20,366 bases of DNA from Chara braunii. Taxonomy: Eukaryota; Streptophyta; Charophyceae; Charales; Characeae. Position numbers and translations under genes: made by a program. Within the stretch, counting starts at the first letter, position 1. The number at the start of each line of letters is the position of its first letter. A model generated the notes under the pieces. The model saw nothing but the letters and a program-made list of their open reading frames with translations, was not told the origin of the DNA and made no database searches. Positions 15,734 to 20,366 of this stretch are shown here, one piece after another. Location: NCBI GenBank assembly GCA_003427395.1, contig BFEA01000510.1, forward strand, positions 885,210 through 905,575, written 5' to 3'.

Positions 15734-15836
15734 AAATACTACACTTCCCGGCCTCTCCTTTGGTGTGCGTAATCGCATGAGCTGAGTTTTCCTTTAAAAA
15801 AATAAAAATAAAAATAAAAATAAAATACTACACTTC
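15734..15836 (+). mobile_element. 75-bp retroposon with 14-bp target-site duplication
   Basis: AAATACTACACTTC flanks the insertion exactly, at 15734-15747 and 15823-15836. The insert has about 45 bases of body (CCGGCCTCTCCTTTGGTGTG onwards) and an (AAAAAT)n tail. The duplication together with the A-rich 3' end identifies a minimal retroposed sequence. GAGCTGAGTT occurs in the body and also at 15698, outside it. Confidence 0.82.
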
Positions 15837-15901
15837 TGCACTACCCAGTGCTGGTCACTTGGATGATCATATCCCAAGGCTGTCTCCCTTTTGTTTTTAA
15901 A

Positions 15902-15990
15902 ATGAAGGGGAAATTGTTGTAATGCCCCCAACCGTTGGGGTATTTCCTCAAATACCCTTACACACTGGAATCCCAAGATGCCCCTAAATT
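15902..15990 (+). repeat. Dispersed repeat M, copy 3
   Basis: GGGGAAATTGTTGTAATGCCC, then CCGTTGGGGTATTTCCTCAA and GATGCCCCTAAATTCTGCAT, parallel 2334 and 10985. From 15991 to 16215 no gene is recognised. CATGTGCCACTTTGTGGCATG near 16014 forms a small hairpin. Confidence 0.65.
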
Positions 15991-16215
15991 CTGCATATGC
16001 GCCTGTCCCACCCATGTGCCACTTTGTGGCATGGGTCTGGCCATGGACTACTACAAGGGGCCGCAAACTTCTTTCGCCATCTGCCCCTCTACCGAGCAGG
16101 CATATGCTCTGCCTGCCCCTACCCCACAATGCCCACATCTTTTTCCTTTCTTCTTCTTTTTTCTTTTCTGGCCATCCAACTCCGCGCCCATCCCATTCCA
16201 GTTCCACCGTGGGCT

Positions 16216-16302
16216 AGGTCCCACTTACACGAATTAAGCGATATTGACCGTAGATAGCAAAGATCAACGGCCAGATTCTCGTAATCCGTGCAAGTGGGAC
16301 CT
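16216..16302. mobile_element. Foldback element K1, 87 bp
   Basis: AGGTCCCACTTACACGAATTA pairs with an inverted copy ending TAATCCGTGCAAGTGGGACCT. The arms are about 40 bp with a loop of under 10 bases, so the whole element is one hairpin. Its terminus AGGTCCCAC is shared with the 17810-17964 element, defining a second MITE-like family. No target-site duplication was read. Confidence 0.7.
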
Positions 16303-16521
16303 TGCCCCGTGTTGAGTTGGCGCGTGCTTTTTTTTTTTCGGGTCCCCTTTGCAAATGAGCAGTCAAAAAAAAGAAAAAAAAAAAGAAAAAGAAAAGTGCG
16401 ACGGCCTTGAGATATCTTCGTCGAATTGAGTGGGCCCACGTAATGGATTCTGTGTTTGGATTCTTTTTTTTTTTTAACAATATCGTCATCTGATTCTGTG
16501 TTTGGATTCTTCTTTTTTTTT

Positions 16522-16552
<31 letters not shown>

Positions 16553-16696
16553 TTGGATTCGAACTTGGGTCTGTTTTTTTTTTTTTGGTGTGTGTGTGTG
16601 TTTGGATTCGAACTTGGGTCTCGATTTGCGCAGGGGCCCATTTTGCTCTAATTAATCCTCTCTATCATTCCAATTTTAACGGATGTCCCGAAGAAT
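16303..16696 (-). repeat. T-rich/TG block with B-box-like repeats
   Basis: GATTCTGTGTTTGGATTCTT occurs at 16446 and 16493. TTTGGATTCGAACTTGGGTC occurs near 16552 and 16601, separated by T and TG runs. On the minus strand AGTTCGAATCC (16555-16565 and 16604-16614) is a good Pol III B box. The minus-strand sequence CCTGCGCAAATCGAGACCC just before it also resembles a plant tRNA-SINE. Its partner A box may be the one at 17670-17681, beyond a MITE. No coding sequence. Confidence 0.5.
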
Positions 16697-16950
16697 GGGC
16701 CTCTCTGCACTACTCATGACTGGTGAAACAAATCAAGAGTGTGGCATGAGTTGTCAGAGTCCCGAAATGGCCTACAGTTTGGCCGTGGCTGCACTTACTC
16801 TAGATAGTACTGCTCATGAAGCACTCTTGAGACGCTGGCAGTTGTCTTAGAGTGCAGTGCAGCGTGGTTTGTCCGCCCAGACCCAGGCTTGATCTAGAAA
16901 TCTTGTGCCCTTTCAAGAAACCGTCCAACCCCCCTTGCAAAAAAGACAAG

Positions 16951-17072
16951 GGGCCTCGCTGCACTACTCTCGAAATGTGCAAAACGAGAGTGAATCTTCC
17001 GCTAGAATATGGAAAGATACACGGCCATGATTTTTGTCTTTTGTGCATTTCAAGAGTAGTGCAGCCAGGCCC
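16951..17072 (+). mobile_element. 122-bp MITE, nested, AAG target-site duplication
   Basis: The best-preserved short copy of the family. Termini GGGCCTCGCTGCACTACTCT and AGAGTAGTGCAGCCAGGCCC match over about 30 bases. It is flanked by AAG at 16948-16950 and 17073-17075. Interior landmarks are AATCTTCCGCTAGAATATGG, AAAGATACACGGCCATGATT and TTTGTCTTTTGTGCATTT. No coding capacity. Confidence 0.88.
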
Positions 17073-17199
17073 AAGGTTGCAGGCAGGCGAGCAAGAGTGC
17101 TCTAGATGACTTTGTCCGACGGCGCCCTGACAGCTCATGAAATGTAATTTCACGAGCGACAAGGCAAGAGCAGTTCAGCTATGCGCACCTCATGAAAAA

Positions 17200-17628
17200 G
17201 GGTCTCGCTCCACCACTGTCGGCTATACAGAATTTCGGAGAGTTCGTGTATAGCTGTCAGAGTACCAAAAAACGGAGATTTCGTGTATAGTCTGCCCCGT
17301 CGCTCCACTTACTATCCGCTATACAGCTCTCCAATTCCTGAGTTCACTACAGAACACCCTAAGAGCACTACAAGACAGCAGTTTGTCGGCCCAGACTCCA
17401 GGCGGACTATCCGATTTCGTGTTGGAACGGCGGCCTCCTTCCACCACCCTTCGAGGAGTATCCGAGTAACCACTTTTGCAGGCTGGGAACTATACACAAA
17501 TGTAGAGTGCGATCCACGGCCTATTTCTGACAACTATACAACGGAGTTTTCACGTGTATGGTGTGTAGTTAGTGGAGCGACGCCGAACTACACAATTTTG
17601 TATAGTGTATAGTAGTGGAGCGAGAGCC
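17200..17628 (+). mobile_element. 429-bp MITE-like element, nested, AAA target-site duplication
   Basis: The left end GGGTCTCGCTCCACCACTGT, followed by CGGCTATACAGAAT, is inverted at the right end as ATAGTAGTGGAGCGAGAGCC. AAA lies at 17197-17199 and 17629-17631, though within an A-rich left flank. Inside, a second inverted pair (CGTCGCTCCACTTACTAT near 17294 and TAGTTAGTGGAGCGACG near 17567) suggests a further nested or rearranged element. Short CGTGTATAG-type repeats recur between. Confidence 0.65.
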
Positions 17629-17669
17629 AAAGCACATTTCATGAGTAGTGCAGCGAGGCCCAATGTGTA

Positions 17670-17681
17670 CCAACTGAGCTA
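17670..17681 (-). promoter_or_regulatory. Pol III A-box (tRNA-derived SINE head), minus strand
   Basis: On the minus strand GGGCTAGCTCAGTTGGTAC is nearly a perfect tRNA 5' domain. The 965-bp transposon begins eight bases downstream on that strand, cutting the head from a possible B box at 16604-16614. Without the transposon the two boxes would still be about 110 bases apart, longer than usual, so the pairing is tentative. Confidence 0.5.
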
Positions 17682-17693
17682 GCCCAGTTGGTG

Positions 17694-17758
17694 TTGGCGC
17701 GTGTTGTGCCCCGACAAAAAAAAGGCAAAAACAAAAAAAGAAAACTTGGCGCGTGTTG
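17694..17758 (+). mobile_element. 39-bp A-rich insertion with 13-bp target-site duplication
   Basis: TTGGCGCGTGTTG is exact at 17694-17706 and 17746-17758. The insert is TGCCCCGAC followed by an A-rich tail with G/C interruptions. This fits retroposition of almost nothing but a tail. Confidence 0.78.
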
Positions 17759-17809
17759 ACGTGGCTGGAGTGACCACATTCTGCTCGTCGGGTACTGCCA
17801 TCCGGAGCC

Positions 17810-17964
17810 AGGTCCCACCAGCAAAGAGATTGGATTAAGCGCCTGAATCTAGATGTGTTCCATGCAGAGATGCAGAAATGCAGATCAACAGCGATTTTCT
17901 GCACCTCTCTGGAGATAAGTCCAGATTCGGGCGTGTAATCCAATCCTCTTTGCTAGTGGGACCT
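17810..17964. mobile_element. Foldback element K2, 155 bp
   Basis: AGGTCCCACCAGCAAAGAG, then ATTGGATTAAGCGCCTGAATCT, is inverted as AGATTCGGGCGTGTAATCCAATC and CTCTTTGCTAGTGGGACCT. Inner sequences CAGAGATGCAGAAAT and ATTTTCTGCACCTCTCTG also pair, so nearly the whole element folds on itself. The terminus matches K1 at 16216. On the minus strand beyond it, GAGCTGAGGTCGCGGGT resembles the end of a tRNA-like head, which K2 may have interrupted. Confidence 0.75.
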
Positions 17965-17990
17965 CTCACCCGCGACCTCAGCTCAATGCC

Positions 17991-18010
17991 CTTTTTTTTT
18001 TTTTTTTTTT
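17991..18010 (-). repeat. Poly(T) tract, about 20 bases
   Basis: A T run between foldback element K2 and the MITE at 18031. No flanking duplication found. Confidence 0.6.
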
Positions 18011-18030
18011 GTACGACACTAGACATGTAT

Positions 18031-18140
18031 GGCCCTGGCTGCACTACGCGCCATCCGCCAAGATTTCGAATGCATCTGGAAAAAATGATGTCCACATGCA
18101 ATCAAAATGTTGGCAGATGGCGAGTAGTGTGACGAGGCCC
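18031..18140 (+). mobile_element. 110-bp MITE, TAT target-site duplication
   Basis: The left end GGCCCTGGCTGCACTACGCG and the inverted right end CGAGTAGTGTGACGAGGCCC continue as CCATCCGCCAA versus TTGGCAGATGG. They give termini of about 35 bases with some mismatches. TAT flanks at 18028-18030 and 18141-18143. The interior differs from the 16951 element, so it is a separate subfamily with shared ends. Confidence 0.78.
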
Positions 18141-18256
18141 TATATCACGGACGTACTACGTGTACTGAGTACCGTCGTCTTATTGCAAAACACGTTGTGT
18201 GGGAAATGCATGTGATATTTTGCTTGAATGATGGTGTTTACTCTCCAATCAATGAC

Positions 18257-18393
18257 ATATGTATGTGGACACTACTCTCCACATGCACAAAAAACCAAAA
18301 AATATGGCCGTGTATCTTTCCACGTTGTAGCGGAAGATTCATTCTCATTTTGCACATTTGGAGAGTAGTGCAGCGAGGCCCATATGTATATGG
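18257..18393 (-). mobile_element. MITE, reverse orientation, left end lost
   Basis: ACACTACTCTCCACATGCAC to GAGAGTAGTGCAGCGAGGCCC, with AGCGGAAGATTCATTCTCAT inside, is the family in reverse. The first ten terminal bases on the left are missing. ATATGTATGTGG precedes it (18257) and ATATGTATATGG follows it (18382). That 11/12 match is longer than the family's 3-bp duplications, so it may be chance or a repair product. Confidence 0.65.
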
Positions 18394-18413
18394 CGAGTGA
18401 GAGGACTGAGTGA

Positions 18414-18538
18414 GGGCCTCGCCGCACTACTCACCAAATGTACGAACTGAGAACGAATCTTCCGCTAGAACATGGAGAGGTGCACCGCCCCCATTTTTTG
18501 TTTTTTTTCTGCATTTGGTCAGTATTGCGGCGAGGTCC
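18414..18538 (+). mobile_element. 125-bp MITE, TGA target-site duplication
   Basis: Ends GGGCCTCGCCGCACTACTCA and TCAGTATTGCGGCGAGGTCC are inverted copies. TGA flanks at 18411-18413 and 18539-18541. The interior AATCTTCCGCTAGAACATGG matches 16951-17072. It lies head-on to the reverse copy that ends at 18381. Confidence 0.85.
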
Positions 18539-18540
18539 TG

Positions 18541-18672
18541 ATCCAGCATATCGGATGTATCGGACCGTTATGAGCTCCAGATTGCATGGAGAGTGTTGTA
18601 TAGCGAAGCGAGGTCCATCGCCCCTGCGCGCTCTGCTCCTAGTCTGCTGTCGTCGCCACCCAGAGGTAAGCT
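18541..18672. other. Spacer
   Basis: No gene is seen. GCGAAGCGAGGTCC near 18604 resembles an isolated MITE terminus. AGAG|GTAAGC near 18664 matches a donor site without a supported exon. Confidence 0.4.
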
Positions 18673-18730
18673 TCTTCCACGCAATAAAATAAAATAAAAT
18701 AAAATAAAATAAAATAAAGTCTTCCACGCA
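18673..18730 (+). mobile_element. (AAAAT)n tail-only insertion with 11-bp direct repeats
   Basis: TCTTCCACGCA is exact at 18673-18683 and 18720-18730. Between them are 36 bases of (AATAA)n and nothing else. This looks like target-site duplication around a bare retroposon tail. A microsatellite expansion inside a pre-existing duplication is the alternative. Confidence 0.65.
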
Positions 18731-18969
18731 GCGCACCGTCCTCCTCCTATCTCTGATCCTCCACTTCCTTGTCTTTCTCATCCTCTCCTCCTCCTCTCCC
18801 ACCTTTCCTCCTCCTCCTCCTCCTCCTCCTCCTCCATCTCCACCCGCTTCCCCCCTCCTCCTCTACTTCGTCGTCTTCCGTCCTCCTCTTTCCAACTCCT
18901 TACCTGGCGTTTTTTTCTTTTTTTCTGGTTTAAGGTCATACAAACTCACACCAGGACTTTTTCTACTAA
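18731..18969. repeat. CT/CCT-rich stretch with (CCT)n core
   Basis: Strongly pyrimidine-rich throughout, with an uninterrupted CCT array at about 18805-18834. No gene is seen. Confidence 0.8.
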
Positions 18970-19243
18970 GCTCTGGACGTGATTGTGGTCAGATTCATCC
19001 AGGTCGGGCCGCAATTACTGTCAGATACATGTAGGAAAGTACTGTTGTGAGAATGCCCTCACTCTCCATCTTCATCACCTTCCCTCCGCCTCCGTCTATC
19101 TTCACCGACATCGTCATGGGTCGTGGAGGAGGAACAAGAGGACGATGGGCACAACGTGCGACTGCCTGACCATCTCCATGCCAGACATGTGGCAGCCTTG
19201 TCAGGATCCAGGGTGATGGTGGAGGAGGAGGAGGAGGAGGAAG

Positions 19244-19275
<32 letters not shown>

Positions 19276-19459
19276 GTGAAAAAGAGTGACCATAGACTGC
19301 TTCTGGTTCAGGCATCCATCCATAGCTATACTCTGGGCATTACTTCTCCGCCGCATGTACTGTTCTCAGGGCATACTCACAGCAGCAGTTTTCAGAATGA
19401 ATCTGACCGCAGTTACGGCCAGACTTGTGGATGAATATGGCCGCAATCACGTCCACAGC
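18970..19459. mobile_element. Possible 490-bp inverted-repeat element
   Basis: GCTCTGGACGTGATTGTGGT, then CAGATTCATCCAG, at 18970-19002 is inverted near 19427-19459 as GTGGATGAATATGGCCGC followed by AATCACGTCCACAGC. About 28 of 33 bases match, with weaker pairing further in. Between the arms is a GAG/GAA array. No matching flanking duplication is seen, so an old element or an incidental inverted duplication. Confidence 0.5.
19217..19274 (+). repeat. (GAG)n(GAA)n microsatellite
   Basis: GAG units switch to GAA units. The enclosing open frame (19123-19434) owes its poly-Glu to this array and shows no other recognisable protein feature, so I do not call a gene. Confidence 0.9.
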
Positions 19460-19515
19460 ATTGTCGAAAGACTCCTGGTGTGAATATGCAACTCAGTCGA
19501 TTTCCGACGCGGTTC

Positions 19516-19677
19516 GGGGCGTCGCCGCACGGCACACGAAACGGAAAACCAAACGAGTGCATCTTCTCACAGAAAACGGCCAGGTTCATCGTTTTGCCAC
19601 ACATGATAACGAGTGTATTCCGCGCAGATGCACTCGTTTCGTTTTCGTTTTCGTTTCGTGTGCCATGTGGCAAGCCC
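19516..19677. mobile_element. About 160-bp MITE with long GAAAC-rich inverted termini
   Basis: GGCACACGAAACGGAAAACC, then AAACGAGTGCATCT, is inverted as AGATGCACTCGTTTCGTTTT and continues CGTTTTCGTTTCGTGTGCC. Arms exceed 35 bases, differing mainly by one extra CGAAA-like unit. Pairing continues outward to GGGGC/GCCCC. TCG lies just outside both ends, a possible 3-bp duplication with one ambiguous G. Unrelated to the GGGCCTCGCTGC family. Confidence 0.75.
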
Positions 19678-19869
19678 CTCGGCGAGGCTGCGCTCCTTGC
19701 ACTGCTCAGGGGGCTTCTCCCAAGATCACCCTTGGGGCTCCACCAAATTTCCAGAGGCTTTTTTATAATGAAATGACGAATGCTTTCCAAAAAAAAAAAA
19801 AAAAAGAAAAAAAATCCAGACCTCTGATCTGAGAATGGCGGGCCGTCGGCCTGTGTAGAACAGTATTGG
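19678..19869. other. Spacer with A-rich run
   Basis: No gene is seen. An A17-G-A8 run at 19790-19816 could be a retroposon tail. AGGCTGCGCTCCTTGCACTG near 19686 vaguely resembles a MITE terminus. Confidence 0.4.
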
Positions 19870-19973
19870 CTTTCCCCGATCATAACGCACCCTCATTATG
19901 AATGTATACAAGCTAGGTTTCCCGTGCGATACAGTAAGAGCCAAGATGGGGGATGCGTTATGTTCGGGGGAAG
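19870..19973. repeat. Inverted repeat, 23-bp arms
   Basis: CTTTCCCCGATCATAACGCAC at 19870 is inverted at 19951-19973 (GGATGCGTTATGTTCGGGGG AAG), about 20 of 23 bases pairing across a loop of roughly 58. Candidate small foldback element. No flanking duplication identified. From 19974 to 20145 nothing is recognised except a CGAAATT doublet near 20078. Confidence 0.6.
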
Positions 19974-20145
19974 ACAGGAGTCACCTACCTTCCAGCGCGG
20001 TCGCACGCCCCTGTACCTTATCTGTCGCGTCGCCCAGGTACGTGTCGGCAAAACACTACTACGGTAGCCCGAAATTCGAAATTCGGAACACACCCCTACA
20101 GAATCAGTCTTTCCCGCTTAAACGTAATACTCCAATAACGCGGGT

Positions 20146-20360
20146 AGAAGGAAGAGGAGAGGAGGAAGAAGGAAGAGGAGGAAGAAGGAAGAGGAGAGGA
20201 GGAAGAAGGAAGAGGAGGAAGAAGGAAGAAGAAGAAGGAAGAGGAGGAAGAAGGAAGAAGAAGAAGGAAGAGGAGGAAGAAGGAAGAAGAAGAAGGAAGA
20301 AGGAAGAAGGAGAAGGAAGAGATGGAGGGTGGGACGGGGTGGTGGAAGGAGAAGAAGAAG
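20146..20360 (+). repeat. Purine-only GGA/GAA satellite with 29-bp higher-order period
   Basis: An almost pure A/G strand of more than 200 bases. Within it AAGGAAGAAGAAGAAGG recurs at 20222, 20251 and 20280, a 29-bp higher-order unit. The antisense Leu/Ser/Phe frame is an artefact of composition. Such homopurine tracts can form triplex DNA. The array runs almost to the window edge. Confidence 0.9.
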
Positions 20361-20366
20361 TAGCAC

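Larger units (their letters stand above)
16697..17661 (+). mobile_element. 965-bp non-autonomous DNA transposon, host of nested MITEs
   Basis: The left terminus GGGCCTCTCTGCACTACTCA and right terminus TGAGTAGTGCAGCGAGGCCC are inverted copies over at least 22 bases with one mismatch. They are flanked by AAT at 16694-16696 and 17662-17664. The element contains two further elements of the same terminal type (16951-17072 and 17200-17628), leaving about 410 bp of its own. It encodes no transposase, so movement needed an enzyme supplied elsewhere. GTTTGTC(C/G)GCCCAGAC occurs both in its own part (16866) and inside the nested 17200 element, so the two are related beyond their ends. Confidence 0.8.

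Noticed and set aside
19123-19434. Acidic poly-Glu protein
   Set aside because: Composition comes from the GAG/GAA array. The flanks show no conserved feature and lie in an inverted repeat.
19742-19823. Retroposon with TCCAGA direct repeats around the A run at 19790
   Set aside because: Only six matching bases, easily chance, and no body related to any other repeat.
20118-20366. Leu/Ser/Phe-rich minus-strand protein
   Set aside because: A by-product of the purine-only satellite.

Overview
The window looks like repeat-choked nuclear DNA of a plant-lineage eukaryote. The signs are poly(A)/poly(T) tracts of 15-34 bases, an L1-type LINE remnant with a zf-RVT domain, tRNA-like A and B boxes, many miniature inverted-repeat elements, microsatellites and assembly Ns. 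The flavour of the repeats, and of the WWMKRRTGG-type transposase fragment, made me think of a charophyte alga such as Chara. That is recollection, not proof. I see no intact housekeeping gene, rRNA, canonical tRNA, CRISPR array or bacterial operon.

Layout. 1-1230: fragmented dispersed repeats, including one two-copy family of which one copy carries a 240-bp insert. 1302-2129: a T tract and a duplicated TG/CG simple-sequence block. 2334-3347: tandem duplications of 45 bp and 214 bp plus an inverted pair. 3640-4500: a decayed MITE, an AAT array and a tRNA-like SINE head. 5162-5634: a plus-strand exon-like segment with a membrane anchor, and on the opposite strand an 82-codon fragment resembling the N-terminal part of PIF/Harbinger-type transposases. 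5850-6640: diverged tandem repeats carrying six CACGTG hexamers. 6632-7912: a poly(A)-tailed element and a cluster of hairpins. 8119-9590: LINE ORF2 3' end, broken by frameshift and a stop. 9591-11177: repeats, a 170-base gap and a MITE with poly(T) inserts. 11300-12378: two retroposon insertions with 16-bp target-site duplications, one of which splits an open frame. 12621-12981: a 185-bp duplication with an N at its seam. 13390-15140: a GC-richer stretch with a possible core promoter and a 163-codon unknown ORF. 15339-18730: the densest transposon area, with nested MITEs and very short A-tail insertions. 18730-20366: long inverted-repeat elements and purine-rich microsatellites.

The main result is mobile-element biology. 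First, a MITE family with termini near GGGCCTCGCTGCACTAC makes 3-bp target-site duplications at six sites I could read, three of them nested within one another. Second, a set of insertions consists of little more than an A-rich tail between 11-14 bp direct repeats. The transposase fragment at 5.4-5.6 kb is a candidate relative of the MITEs' missing enzyme, but that link is inference.
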